From the NCBI RefSeq assembly GCF_030679875.1, contig NZ_JAUXSP010000016.1, positions 1 to 41,370 of the forward strand: a DNA stretch of 41,370 nucleotides, in the 5' to 3' direction. How positions within the stretch are numbered: the stretch's first letter is position 1; every line of letters begins with the position of its first letter. The translations under genes and the position numbers were made by a program. Origin of the DNA: Phenylobacterium sp. (GTDB lineage: Bacteria; Pseudomonadota; Alphaproteobacteria; Caulobacterales; Caulobacteraceae). The notes under the pieces are model-generated. The model had not been told where the DNA came from. It did no database searches and worked only from the letters and a program-made list of their open reading frames with translations. Positions 10,767 through 19,514 of the stretch are shown piece after piece.

Positions 10767-10988
10767 ATGGCGCGCCTGACGAAGCGATCAATCCTGCTGG
10801 CTGGCCACGCCACCTCCGTGGCGCTGGAACCGGCCTTCTGGGCGGCCCTCGAAGACGTGGCCAAGGACCGCAAGCTGAGCCTGGCGGCCCTGGTGACGGA
10901 AATCGACCTGGCCCGCGCCGATCAGGGCCTGGCCTCGGCCTGCCGCCTGGCTGTGCTGAGCCACCTCATTTTGCAGCGACGGCCCTAG
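10767..10988 (+). CDS. Ribbon-helix-helix domain protein
   Basis: A 73-residue protein, MARLTKRSILLAGHATSVAL, followed by FWAALEDVAKDRKLSLAALVTEID, which matches the RHH_4 family: one beta strand then two helices, the DNA-binding fold of small Arc/MetJ-type regulators. ATG at 10767 fits the family start MxRLxKRS; the in-frame ATG at 10719 would add 16 unconserved residues and overlap the inverted repeat. It stops 17 bases before the convergent amidohydrolase end. Partner and targets are unknown. Confidence 0.82.
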   Translation: MARLTKRSILLAGHATSVALEPAFWAALEDVAKDRKLSLAALVTEIDLARADQGLASACRLAVLSHLILQRRP

Positions 10989-11004
10989 GCCCCGACCGGC
11001 GACA

Positions 11005-12639
11005 TCACCCGGCCGGACATCCCGGGGTCTGCGGATCGGCGCGCACTGAATCTGGCCGCGCAGGTCCCAGCAGCGGACGGCCCGGCATGGCGCCGGTCAG
11101 GGCGCCGGACCGGATCACCGGAACGCCGTTGATGACCACGTGGCGGATGCCGACCGCGTACTGGTGGGGATCCTCGAAGGTCGCCTTGTCGGCGATGGTT
11201 TCGGCGTCGAAGACGGTGATGTCGGCAAAGGCGCCCTGCGTCAGCCGCCCGCGCCGGGTCTGGCCGATCTGGTCGGCGGCGAGCGAGGTCATGCGCCGCA
11301 CCGCGTCCTCCAGGGTCAGGACCTTCTGCTCGCGGACATAGCGGGCGAGCACCCTGGGGAAGGCGCCATAGGTGCGGGGATGGGGGAAGCCGTCGCCGAA
11401 CCCCACCGGATCCCCGTCGGTTTCGATCATGGCCAGGGGGTGTTGCAGGATGCGGATGACATCAGCCTCATCCATCACATGATAGATGGCGCTGAACCCG
11501 CCCTTGAGCTGCAGCTCGATCAGGAGCTGGATCGCATCTTCCGGCGTGCCCGCAAGGCCCCGGTCGCGGGCGAGGTCGGCCAGAGTCTTGCCATTGTAGG
11601 ACGGATCGGCCCGCAGGCTGCGGAACTGCAGCCGCTCCAGTTCAGCCCCGCCCCGCTGGACCATCAGAATCCGCATCATCTCGACCTCGACCTTGGCGCG
11701 GACCTCAGGGTCCTCCATGCGGGCCTTGAAGGCCTCGGGTCCTCCGGCCAGGGACCAGGCGGGGAACATCACGGCCGAGGAGGAGCTGGAGGCTGAGTAG
11801 GGATAGAGGTCGTGGGTGATGTCGAGACCGCGGGCGCGGGCCTCGTCGATCATGGCCAGGGTCTTGACGCTCCAGCCCCACTGGGTCGAGCCCATGGCCT
11901 TATGATGGTTGATCTGGCCCGGCAGCCCCGCCTCCTCCGCCACCTGAATGACCTCAGCCACCGAGTCCAGCACGCCGGCCCCCTCGTCGCGCATGTGGGA
12001 GACATAGATGCCGCCCCAGCAGGCGGCGACCTTGGCCATGGCGATCACCTCGTCAGGCTTGGCGTAGTTGGCCGGCACATAGACCAGGCCGGTGGACATG
12101 CCGAGCGCCCCGTCGGCCATGGTGTCGGCGATGATCTTCTGCATCCGCGCCAGCTCATCGGCCGTCGGCGCCCGGTTGGCCATGCCCAGGACCTGGGTGC
12201 GCGCAAAGCTGTGGCCGGCGAAGAAACCGACATTGGGCGCGACCTTCAGGGCCTCGACATAGGGCTTGAGCGGATAGGGCTGCGGCCCGCTGTGCAGGCT
12301 GGCGATGATGCTGGTGATGCCTTGGCGGACGAAGTTCTCGGCCAGGGGGTATTCGTGGATGTTATCGGCGATGTGAGCGTGGTTGTCGATGAAGCCCGGC
12401 GCCACGATCAGTCCGCGGGCGTCCAGGACGACAGCGCCGTCCTCAGGCTTCAATCCGTCCCGGGCGATCCGCACGATCTGGTCGCCGTCGATGGCGAGGT
12501 CAGCCCGATAGGCCGGCGCCCCCGTCCCATCGACCACCTGACCGCCCAGGATCACCAGGTCGAATTCCGCGGCCTGGGCGCCAGAAGCCCCCATCAGGGC
12601 GGAGGCGAGCAGCAGGGACTTCAGGGTCGCGCGGCGCAT
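11005..12639 (-). CDS. D-aminoacylase-like amidohydrolase 1 (exported)
   Basis: A 544-residue metal-dependent amidohydrolase of the N-acyl-D-amino-acid deacylase family. A Sec signal (MRRATLKSLLLASALMGASG, cleavage near AQA-AE) points to the periplasm. Visible elements are FDLVILGGQVVDGTG, the HxH metal motif in GFIDNHAHIADN, YVSHMRDEG, NHHKAMG, and ETDGDPVGFGDG with the catalytic Asp; C-terminal GAFADITVFD closes the beta-sandwich. The zinc-ligand Cys of characterised D-aminoacylases (in VGNCG) is not present: the aligned segment reads IIASLHSGP. The start is ATG 12639 (AGGA upstream); a longer reading frame to 12903 overlaps the neighbouring gene and lacks family similarity. It is 91 bases downstream of paralogue 2, with which it probably forms a unit. 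Substrate uncertain. Confidence 0.86.
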   Translation of the reverse strand: MRRATLKSLLLASALMGASGAQAAEFDLVILGGQVVDGTGAPAYRADLAIDGDQIVRIARDGLKPEDGAVVLDARGLIVAPGFIDNHAHIADNIHEYPLAENFVRQGITSIIASLHSGPQPYPLKPYVEALKVAPNVGFFAGHSFARTQVLGMANRAPTADELARMQKIIADTMADGALGMSTGLVYVPANYAKPDEVIAMAKVAACWGGIYVSHMRDEGAGVLDSVAEVIQVAEEAGLPGQINHHKAMGSTQWGWSVKTLAMIDEARARGLDITHDLYPYSASSSSSAVMFPAWSLAGGPEAFKARMEDPEVRAKVEVEMMRILMVQRGGAELERLQFRSLRADPSYNGKTLADLARDRGLAGTPEDAIQLLIELQLKGGFSAIYHVMDEADVIRILQHPLAMIETDGDPVGFGDGFPHPRTYGAFPRVLARYVREQKVLTLEDAVRRMTSLAADQIGQTRRGRLTQGAFADITVFDAETIADKATFEDPHQYAVGIRHVVINGVPVIRSGALTGAMPGRPLLGPARPDSVRADPQTPGCPAG

Positions 12640-12681
12640 GGTGTTGATCCTGGACTTGAGGGCTTCCCGCGAAGGACGTTC

Positions 12682-12718
12682 GGACCGGAGCCGCCCGTGG
12701 GGACGACGGCTCCGGCCC
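12682..12718 (-). terminator. Hairpin between the two amidohydrolase genes
   Basis: The arms at 12682-12693 and 12707-12718 form a 12-bp stem with one G-U pair and a 13-base loop. It lies 13 bases after the stop of amidohydrolase 2 and 43 bases before the start of amidohydrolase 1. No T-tract follows on the minus strand, so partial termination or protection of the upstream message is more likely than full termination. Confidence 0.45.
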
Positions 12719-12730
12719 TGGCCTGCGCCG

Positions 12731-14341
12731 CTACTGGCTGCGCAGGATGACCCGTCCGGCCCGCTCAGGGGTGACCTCGCCCTCGACCACCGCGGCCTTG
12801 CCGTTGACGAACACGTAGTCCATGCCGACGGAGTAGGCGTGCGGGGTGGGATAGGTGGCCACGTCGCGGACGGTCTCGGGGTTGATGACCAGGACGTCGG
12901 CATAGGCGCCCGGGGTGATCACGCCGCGATCGGGAATGGCGAAGACCTGGGCCGGCAGGCCGCTGGACGAATGGATCGCCTGGGCCATGCTGACCACTTC
13001 GCGATCGATGACGTAGCGCCGCAGCTTGCGGGGATAGGCGCCGTAGGCCCTCGGATGTTCCGCCCCTTCGCCGAACGTCACCAGGGCGCCGTCGGAGGAG
13101 GTCATCATCCAGGGCTGCTTCATCAGCAGCTCAAGGTCCTTCTCGTTCATATTGAACGAGACGATGCCGGCGCCGCCGTTGATCAGGATGTCGATGGCCG
13201 TGTCGAGCGGATCCTGCAGCTTGCGGCGGGCGATCTCGTCGAGCCGCAGGCCCTCCAGGGTGGGGTCGGCGCTATGGCTGCTGATCATCACCGCATTGGC
13301 GCCGGCCCGGCGGGCCAGGTTCTCGACCATGCCTTCGCGGATCAGGGCGCGCTGCTCGGGGTTCTGCAGGCGCTTGGCCAGGGCCTCGCCCCCGCCCTCC
13401 TGCGCCCAGCCAGGCACCAGCGCCGCCGACAGGCCGGTGCTGGAGGCGGCATAGGGATACTGATCGCCCCAGATCGACAGACCCTCGGCCCGGGCGGCCT
13501 CGATCATCTTCACCGCGTCCTCGGACTGCCCCCAGACGGTGGGGCCCAGCATCTTGATATGGCTGACGACGCCGGTGATCCCGGTCTGGCGGGAAACCTC
13601 GATCAACTCCGCCACCGAGGCCAGGACGCCGATGTCATAGCTCGACTCGTCGCGGATATGGCTGGTGTGGAAGGCGTTCGGGAACTCGGCGGCGACCTTG
13701 GCCAGGGCGACGATCTCGGCGGTGTCGGAATACTTGCCCGGCACATAGAAGGGGCCGCTGGACATGCCCAGGGCCCCGAAGTTCATGGCGTCGCGAACCA
13801 GGGCCTGCATCCGGGCGAGCTCGGCCGCCGTCGGCTTGCGGTTTTCCAGGCCCATGACCGCCCGGCGCACGCCGTTGTGCCCGATCATCGGAAGCACATT
13901 GACGCCAGGCCGCGCGGCCTCGATCGCAGCGACCTGCGGGCGCAGATCAGACGGACCGCCGCCATCGGGGTTGATCATCGCCGTGGTGATGCCCTGGGTG
14001 AGCACCGAGACGGCCGGCGCCAGTTCCGGGGTCTCGATCCCCGGCGCGGCGTGAGAATGGGTGTCGATGAAGCCCGGCGAGACATACTTGCCGGTGGCGT
14101 CCACCACCGTGGCGGCTGTGGCGGCTTGAGGAATGTCTCCCACCTCGACGATGAGGTCGCCCTTGATCGCCACGTCCGCGAGGCGCCCCTCGGCGCCTGT
14201 GCCGTCGAACACCAGACCGCCCCGGATCAGGACATCATAATCCTGCGCCGACGCCAGGCCTGCCCCCGCCGCCATCAGTCCGACGGCGAGACCGGTCGCG
14301 AGTATCCGGCGGCGAAAGAGTCCTGGTGGCGTTTTCATCAT
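12731..14341 (-). CDS. D-aminoacylase-like amidohydrolase 2 (exported)
   Basis: A 536-residue paralogue of its neighbours, closest by eye to the copy at 17873-19498. The N-terminus has a twin-arginine-like signal (FRRRILATGLAVGLMAAG, cleavage near ASA-QD). It is followed by DYDVLIRGGLVFDGTG, the HxH motif in GFIDTHSHAAPGI, AFHTSHIRDESS, VVSHIKMLGP, and MTSSDGALVTFGEG with the catalytic Asp. The position of the zinc Cys of classical D-aminoacylases reads MINPDGGGP, with Asp in place of Cys. The expected reaction is hydrolysis of N-acyl-D-amino acids to a D-amino acid and a carboxylate. It diverges from the TonB receptor gene across a 570-base spacer that carries a matching promoter element on each side. 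Confidence 0.88.
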   Translation of the reverse strand: MMKTPPGLFRRRILATGLAVGLMAAGAGLASAQDYDVLIRGGLVFDGTGAEGRLADVAIKGDLIVEVGDIPQAATAATVVDATGKYVSPGFIDTHSHAAPGIETPELAPAVSVLTQGITTAMINPDGGGPSDLRPQVAAIEAARPGVNVLPMIGHNGVRRAVMGLENRKPTAAELARMQALVRDAMNFGALGMSSGPFYVPGKYSDTAEIVALAKVAAEFPNAFHTSHIRDESSYDIGVLASVAELIEVSRQTGITGVVSHIKMLGPTVWGQSEDAVKMIEAARAEGLSIWGDQYPYAASSTGLSAALVPGWAQEGGGEALAKRLQNPEQRALIREGMVENLARRAGANAVMISSHSADPTLEGLRLDEIARRKLQDPLDTAIDILINGGAGIVSFNMNEKDLELLMKQPWMMTSSDGALVTFGEGAEHPRAYGAYPRKLRRYVIDREVVSMAQAIHSSSGLPAQVFAIPDRGVITPGAYADVLVINPETVRDVATYPTPHAYSVGMDYVFVNGKAAVVEGEVTPERAGRVILRSQ

Positions 14342-14473
14342 TCATTCCTCGTCCAAGCTGAGCCGCGCCATGCCGCGCGGCGCGCACGGGGCGCTCTATT
14401 GACATGCAGGGCGCCCGAATCTTGCGAACGCCCCACGGCCCCGACGGAGGTCTTGGCCCTCAGAATTCGCAGC

Positions 14474-14525
14474 GTGTCAGCCTCGCAACTCTAGTGTCAA
14501 TCAAGTTGACCCTTCCGAATATTGC
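14474..14525 (-). promoter_or_regulatory. Promoter-like element for amidohydrolase 2 (minus)
   Basis: Reading the minus strand: GCAATATTCGGAAGGG (14525-14510), nine bases, TTGACA (14500-14495), 13 bases, GCTGACAC (14481-14474). TTGACA with a GCTnnnnC-type box 10-14 bases on is the housekeeping promoter pattern of Caulobacter-type alphaproteobacteria. The upstream 16-mer is repeated at the opposite promoter at the same distance and is a candidate activator site. Confidence 0.6.
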
Positions 14526-14755
14526 ACCATCAATAGCCTGACGACATGGCGCAGCTCGCCCGCGCCGAGGCCGCCGCTTCCGCGATCCTGAAGGCTCGAG
14601 CCCCTGGAATCGCGCCTCGGATCGGTCGGAATCCCGAAAGCCGGCGACCCAGACGTCTCAATTCTGAATGTCCGCGATCCCAGGCCATACAAGGCCTGGC
14701 GCAGTTTCACCCCCCTGCGGCCACGCGTCACCCATGACTGAGGGTTATGGGCGCC

Positions 14756-14806
14756 GCAATATTCCGAAGGGGAGCCGGCGTTGACACCCGCGCAGGGGGC
14801 CGACAA
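14756..14806 (+). promoter_or_regulatory. Promoter-like element for the TonB receptor (plus)
   Basis: GCAATATTCCGAAGGG (14756-14771), nine bases, TTGACA (14781-14786), 12 bases, GCCGACAA (14799-14806). It matches the minus-strand element at 15 of 16 bases in the upstream box, with identical spacing and an identical TTGACA. Transcription would start about 100 bases before the receptor ATG. Confidence 0.6.
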
Positions 14807-14911
14807 CCTCATATCGAATACGGATGCAGATTGTCGCTATGCCGGTGATGCACAATAAACCGGGTCGCGGAAAGAACAATTTGCTTATCGTCAATTCCGA
14901 GGGGGCTAGTT

Positions 14912-17731
14912 ATGTCAAGAAATGTTCAAATGCGCGCTGCGCAGACTCAGGGCTGGAAATCTGCCCAGAAATTGGGCCTCGCTGGCGGGGCGTCTCTCAT
15001 AGCCCTGGTGATCGCGGCGTCTGGCGCCAGCTCCGCCCAGGCTCAGACGGCGCCTGCGCCGGCTAACGTCGAGGAGGTGGTCGTCACCGGCACTCGGGTC
15101 GTCCGTGACGGCTATCAGGCCCCCACGCCGCTGACCGTGATCAGTGAGACCGAGATCCTGGCCGCAGCGCCGTCCAACGTCGCCGACTTCGTCAACGACA
15201 TTCCCTCCATCGTCGGCAGCGCCACGCCGCAGACCTCCAACGCCTCCATCAGCGCCGGCACCTCGGGCGTCAACGCCCTGAACCTACGTGGTTTGGGCGC
15301 CACCCGCACCCTGGTGCTGTTGAACGGCCAGCGTTCGGTGGGCTCGACCATCACCGGCGCCGTGGACGTCAACACCTTCCCGCAGGGCCTGATCAGCGGC
15401 GTGCAGATCGTCACGGGCGGCGCCTCGGCCGCCTACGGCTCCGACGCCGTCAGCGGCGTGGTCAACTTCATCCTCAACACCGACTACCAAGGCTTCAAGG
15501 GCTCGATCGAAGGCGGCCAGACGACCTATGGCGACGATGACCAGTACCGGGTCAACCTGACCTATGGGACGGAATTCGCCGGTGGCCGCGGCCACCTGTT
15601 GCTGAACGGCGAAATCGCCGATCGCGAAGGCATCTATGGCGTGCCGCGGGACTGGAACAATGATGGTTGGTACATCATCACCAACCCCAACTACGCCCCA
15701 GGCAATGGTCAGCCCGAGCGCTTTGTCACCAGCGGCGCCGGCCTGTCCAACGCCAGCCCCGGCGGCATCATCGTCAACACGCCCCTGCGCGGCACCACCT
15801 TCGGCGTCGGCGGCGCGGTCAGCCAGCAGGCTTACGGCCTGACCCGCGATCCCTGGATGATCGGTGGCGACTGGCGCTCCGTCCAGGTCAATGACAAGCA
15901 GTCCCTCAACGCTGATGACCGGCGCAAAGGGATTTTCGGCCGGGTCAGCTATGACCTGACCGACAATATCGAGGTCTTTGCTCAGGCGTCCTACAACACC
16001 CACGCCTCGCTCGGCTGGACCGGCGTCCAGTTCAACCAGGGCAATGTCACCATTCGTTCGGACAACGCCTTCCTGCCGGCCAACATCCGTCAGCAGCTGG
16101 CGGCCCTGAACATCGCCAGCTTCAGCCTCGGCACCACCAATGCCGACCTCCCGATCCGCAAGACCGACAATGAGCGCAGCGTGACCCGCTACGTGGTCGG
16201 CGCCGAGGGTGACTTCACCGCCTTTGACCGGGCTTGGCGCTGGGACGCCTACTATCAGCGGGGCGAAACCGAGACCCTTGAGATCGCCAAGGACATCACC
16301 AACAACGCCCGCCTAGCGCTCGCCCAGGACGCGGTCTTCGCGCCGAACGGCCAGATCGTCTGCCGCTCAACCCTGACCAATCCCAGCAATGGCTGCGTGC
16401 CCTTCAACCGGATGGGCATCGGCGTCAATTCCCAGGCCGCCCTGGACTACATCCTGGGCGATCCGCAGCGCGAGCAGTTCTTCACCCAGCAGGTCGCCGC
16501 GGCCAATATCTCCGGCGACCCCTTCTCCACCTGGGCCGGTCCGGTCTCCATGGCGGCCGGCATCGAGCATCGCAAGGAAGAGGTCTCGGGCAATGTTCCG
16601 ACCGTATTCCAGTCCGGCTGGTTCGTGGGCAACTACCGCCCGACCTTCGGCTCCTACACGGTGACCGAGGCCTATGTTGAGGCGGTCGTCCCGCTCGCCG
16701 ACGGCTTTGACCTCAACGCCGCGGTCCGCGGCACCGACTACAGCACCTCGGGCTATGTCACGACCTGGAAGGTGGGCGCGGTCTATTCGCCGATCCCTGA
16801 CCTGCGCTTCCGCGTCACCCGCTCACGGGACATCCGCGCGCCGAACCTGAACGAACTGTTCGCCGCAGGCACCAGCCGCACCAACACCCTGCTGGATCCC
16901 TTCAACAACGGACAGGCGACCCAGTTCCTGGAACTGACCACCGGCAATCTCGCCCTCGACCCCGAACTGGCTGACACCTGGGGCCTGGGCGTGGTGGTCC
17001 AGCCCAGCTTCCTGCCGGGCTTCGCCGCCGCCATCGACTACTTCGACATTGAGATCGAAGGCGCCATCGGCTCTGTTCTCGCCAACACCATCGTCGATCG
17101 CTGCTTCCAGGGTAATCAGGAATTCTGCGCGGCCATCGTCCGGTCGGGCAACCAGATCAGCCAGGTCTCGGTCAGCCCGTTCAACTTCGCGGTTCAGAAA
17201 TCCCGCGGCCTCGATCTGGAAGCCTCCTACCGCTTCAACCTCGGCCCCGGTTCCATGGCCCTGCGGGCGGTGGGCACCTACTACCTGGAGAACTTCGAAG
17301 ACAACGGCATCGACGTCCCCACTGACAATGCCGGCTCAGTCGCCCTGCCGGAGTTCATCTATCGCGCGACGGCCACCTACACGGCTGATCCCTGGACCAT
17401 CCAGGTCACGGGCCGCGGCGTCAGCGACAGCAAGCTCGACAACGCCTTTGTCGAATGCACCACCGGTTGCCCCGCCTCGACCATCGCCAACCGGACAATC
17501 AACAACAACCACGTCGAAGGCGCCTTCTATGTCGACCTGGCGATGACCTACGACCTGAAGCTGCTCCAGAAGACCGAGGCCTTCGTGAGCATCTCCAACC
17601 TGCTCAACCGGGACCCGGCGATTGTTCCGCAAGGCCCCGCCGGCACCGCCTACGGCAATCCCTCCACCAGTCAGGGCGTCTACGACATCCTGGGCCGCGT
17701 GTTCCGGGTGGGCGTGCGCTTCGAGTACTGA
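14912..17731 (+). CDS. TonB-dependent outer-membrane receptor
   Basis: A 939-residue energised outer-membrane transporter. The order is a long signal peptide (about 1-44, ending ASSAQAQ), a TonB box EEVVVTGTRV (about 53-62), the plug domain (about 70-195, with LNLRGLGATRTLVLLNGQR and GGASAAYGSDAVSGVVNF), then the 22-strand barrel ending in an aromatic terminal residue (FRVGVRFEY), as outer-membrane insertion requires. The TonB-box and plug pattern matches the Caulobacteraceae/sphingomonad receptors used for organic nutrients rather than classic siderophore receptors, so an N-acyl amino acid or peptide substrate is plausible. The ATG is preceded by GAGGGGG. It heads a unit with the third amidohydrolase, separated from it by a hairpin. 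Confidence 0.93.
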   Translation: MSRNVQMRAAQTQGWKSAQKLGLAGGASLIALVIAASGASSAQAQTAPAPANVEEVVVTGTRVVRDGYQAPTPLTVISETEILAAAPSNVADFVNDIPSIVGSATPQTSNASISAGTSGVNALNLRGLGATRTLVLLNGQRSVGSTITGAVDVNTFPQGLISGVQIVTGGASAAYGSDAVSGVVNFILNTDYQGFKGSIEGGQTTYGDDDQYRVNLTYGTEFAGGRGHLLLNGEIADREGIYGVPRDWNNDGWYIITNPNYAPGNGQPERFVTSGAGLSNASPGGIIVNTPLRGTTFGVGGAVSQQAYGLTRDPWMIGGDWRSVQVNDKQSLNADDRRKGIFGRVSYDLTDNIEVFAQASYNTHASLGWTGVQFNQGNVTIRSDNAFLPANIRQQLAALNIASFSLGTTNADLPIRKTDNERSVTRYVVGAEGDFTAFDRAWRWDAYYQRGETETLEIAKDITNNARLALAQDAVFAPNGQIVCRSTLTNPSNGCVPFNRMGIGVNSQAALDYILGDPQREQFFTQQVAAANISGDPFSTWAGPVSMAAGIEHRKEEVSGNVPTVFQSGWFVGNYRPTFGSYTVTEAYVEAVVPLADGFDLNAAVRGTDYSTSGYVTTWKVGAVYSPIPDLRFRVTRSRDIRAPNLNELFAAGTSRTNTLLDPFNNGQATQFLELTTGNLALDPELADTWGLGVVVQPSFLPGFAAAIDYFDIEIEGAIGSVLANTIVDRCFQGNQEFCAAIVRSGNQISQVSVSPFNFAVQKSRGLDLEASYRFNLGPGSMALRAVGTYYLENFEDNGIDVPTDNAGSVALPEFIYRATATYTADPWTIQVTGRGVSDSKLDNAFVECTTGCPASTIANRTINNNHVEGAFYVDLAMTYDLKLLQKTEAFVSISNLLNRDPAIVPQGPAGTAYGNPSTSQGVYDILGRVFRVGVRFEY

Positions 17732-17743
17732 CCCCCGTCCAGG

Positions 17744-17773
17744 CGAGGCCCGATCCGAAAGGATCGGGCCTCG
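17744..17773 (+). terminator. Hairpin after the TonB receptor gene
   Basis: A perfect 13-bp stem (17744-17756 with 17761-17773) is closed by a GAAA tetraloop, 13 bases after the receptor stop. The tail is only weakly T-rich (GTGTCTTA). It would reduce transcription into amidohydrolase 3 or stabilise the receptor message, which would give more receptor than enzyme. Confidence 0.65.
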
Positions 17774-17872
17774 TGTCTTATGACCTTGCGACAGGACCAA
17801 GCCCCACGCCTGGGCTCGACAGGTTCTGAAGAGACAATGGCGCGCAACCCGCCCAAGATCCTGGAGACACCC

Positions 17873-19498
17873 ATGGCCTACGACCGCCACACCTCCCCCC
17901 CTCAAGGCCTCATCCGCAGACGCCTGCTAGGGGCCGGCCTGGCGCTTAGCCTCATGTCCGGGGTTTCGGCTCAGGCCCTGGCTCAGGAGTATGACGTCCT
18001 GATCCGCGGCGGCACGGTGTTTGACGGCACCGGCGCAGAGGGCAAGGCCGCCGATGTGGCGATCAAGGGCGAGCGCATCGTCGCATTCGGCGTCATCCCC
18101 GCCACGGCGACGGCGACGACGGTGGTGGACGCGACCGGCAAGTATGTGTCCCCCGGCTTCATCGATCCGCATTCTCACGCTGCGCCGGAGATCGGCACGC
18201 CTGAACTCGCCGCCGCGATCCCCGTGCTCCACCAGGGGATCACCACGGTGATGATCAACCCCGATGGGGGCGGCCCTGGCGACCTTACGCCCCTGATCAC
18301 GGACATCGAGACGAACAAGCCCGGCGTCAATGTCGTGCCGATGATCGGCCACAACGGCGTGCGCCGGGACGTCATGGGCCTGGAAAACCGCAAGCCGACG
18401 CCTGCCGAGCTGGCCGGCATGGAGGCCCTGGTGAGGAAGGCCATGGACCTCGGGGCCTTCGGGTTCTCCAGCGGGCCCTTCTATATTCCTGGCAAGTTCT
18501 CTGACACTTCCGAGCTGGTGGCCCTGGCCAAGGTCGCCAACACCTATCCCAACGCCTTTCACATCAGCCATGTCCGTGATGAGTCCAGCTATGATGTGGG
18601 CGTTCTGGGGGCCATCGAGGAACTGATCGAGGTCTCCCGCCAGACCGGCATTATCGGTGTGGTCACCCACATGAAGATGCTCGGCCCCAGTGTCTGGGGT
18701 CAGTCGGAGCAGGCGGTGGAGATGATCAACGCCGCCCGGGCCGAAGGCCTGTCGATCTGGGCTGACCAGTACCCCTACGCGGCGTCGGGCTCATCCCTGC
18801 AAAGCTCCCTGGTCCCCGGTTGGGCGCAGGAGGGCGGACCGGACGCGACGATCAAGCGCCTCCAGAACCCCGAGCAGCGCGCCCTGATCCGGCAGGAAAT
18901 GGTCGCCAACCTGGAACGCCGGGCCGGCGCCAACGCCATCATGATCCGCAACTACCAGGCCGATCCGTCTCTCAACGGCATGCGCCTGGACGAGATCGCC
19001 CGCCGGAACCTGCAGGACCCCCTGGATACGGCCATCGACATGCTGATCAAGGGCGGCTCGAGCATCGTCTCCTTCAACATGAACGAAGGCGATGTTGAAC
19101 GCCTCATGCAGCAACCCTGGACCATGACCTCCAGCGACGGCGCCCTGCCCGCTTTCGGCGTCGGCGGCGAACATCCCCGGGCCTATGGCGCCTTCCCCCG
19201 GAAGTTCCGCCGCTATGTGATCGAGCGCGACGTGATCAGCATGGCCCAGGCGATCCACACCTCCACCGGCCTGCCGGCCCAGGTGTTCGCCATCAAGGAC
19301 CGCGGGGTCATTGCGCCGGGCGCCTATGCCGATGTGCTGGTCTTCAATCCTGAGACCATCCGGGACGTGGCCACCTATCAGGAGCCCCACGCCTATTCCG
19401 AGGGGATGGAGTACATCTTCGTCAACGGCCAGACCGCGCTCAGCGCGGGCAAGGTGACCGAGGAGCGTCACGGCCGCGTGCTGAGACGCGGGCAATAG
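17873..19498 (+). CDS. D-aminoacylase-like amidohydrolase 3 (exported)
   Basis: A 541-residue member of the same family as the two minus-strand genes, and closest to amidohydrolase 2: both share LIRGG, VFDGTGAEG, the PDGGGP segment in place of the zinc Cys, MIGHNGVRR and SSDGAL. The twin-arginine-like signal (LIRRRLLGAGLALSLMSG, cleavage near ALA-QE) implies a periplasmic enzyme. The HxH motif is in GFIDPHSHAAPEI, then FHISHVRDESS and VVTHMKMLGP. ATG 17873 follows GGAGA by seven bases; ATG at 17837 (12 residues longer) is the alternative. It stands 141 bases after the receptor stop. The duplicate pairing on both sides of the receptor promoter suggests local duplication and inversion. Confidence 0.87.
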   Translation: MAYDRHTSPPQGLIRRRLLGAGLALSLMSGVSAQALAQEYDVLIRGGTVFDGTGAEGKAADVAIKGERIVAFGVIPATATATTVVDATGKYVSPGFIDPHSHAAPEIGTPELAAAIPVLHQGITTVMINPDGGGPGDLTPLITDIETNKPGVNVVPMIGHNGVRRDVMGLENRKPTPAELAGMEALVRKAMDLGAFGFSSGPFYIPGKFSDTSELVALAKVANTYPNAFHISHVRDESSYDVGVLGAIEELIEVSRQTGIIGVVTHMKMLGPSVWGQSEQAVEMINAARAEGLSIWADQYPYAASGSSLQSSLVPGWAQEGGPDATIKRLQNPEQRALIRQEMVANLERRAGANAIMIRNYQADPSLNGMRLDEIARRNLQDPLDTAIDMLIKGGSSIVSFNMNEGDVERLMQQPWTMTSSDGALPAFGVGGEHPRAYGAFPRKFRRYVIERDVISMAQAIHTSTGLPAQVFAIKDRGVIAPGAYADVLVFNPETIRDVATYQEPHAYSEGMEYIFVNGQTALSAGKVTEERHGRVLRRGQ

Positions 19499-19514
19499 CG
19501 CACTTCTGAAGTAC

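Larger units (their letters stand above)
14342..14911. other. Divergent regulatory spacer, amidohydrolase 2 / TonB receptor
   Basis: This 570-base region contains no credible gene. It carries two outward-facing promoter-like elements (described separately), each inside an inverted 16-bp repeat system. Leaders of about 130 bases (minus) and 100 bases (plus) run to the two start codons. A further perfect inverted repeat CCAGGCC-6-GGCCTGG (14680-14699) lies in the inner 230 bases. Short reading frames here look like chance. Confidence 0.6.

Noticed and set aside
12640..12903. N-terminal extension of amidohydrolase 1
   Set aside because: It overlaps the coding end of amidohydrolase 2, has no similarity and would bury a clear signal peptide.
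12638..14494. 618-codon plus-strand frame across amidohydrolase 2 and its promoter
   Set aside because: Antisense shadow; it runs through the promoter region and has no family signature.
14546..15066. Short ORFs in the divergent amidohydrolase/TonB spacer
   Set aside because: They lie in or across promoter elements and the receptor leader, with no ribosome-binding site or conserved sequence.
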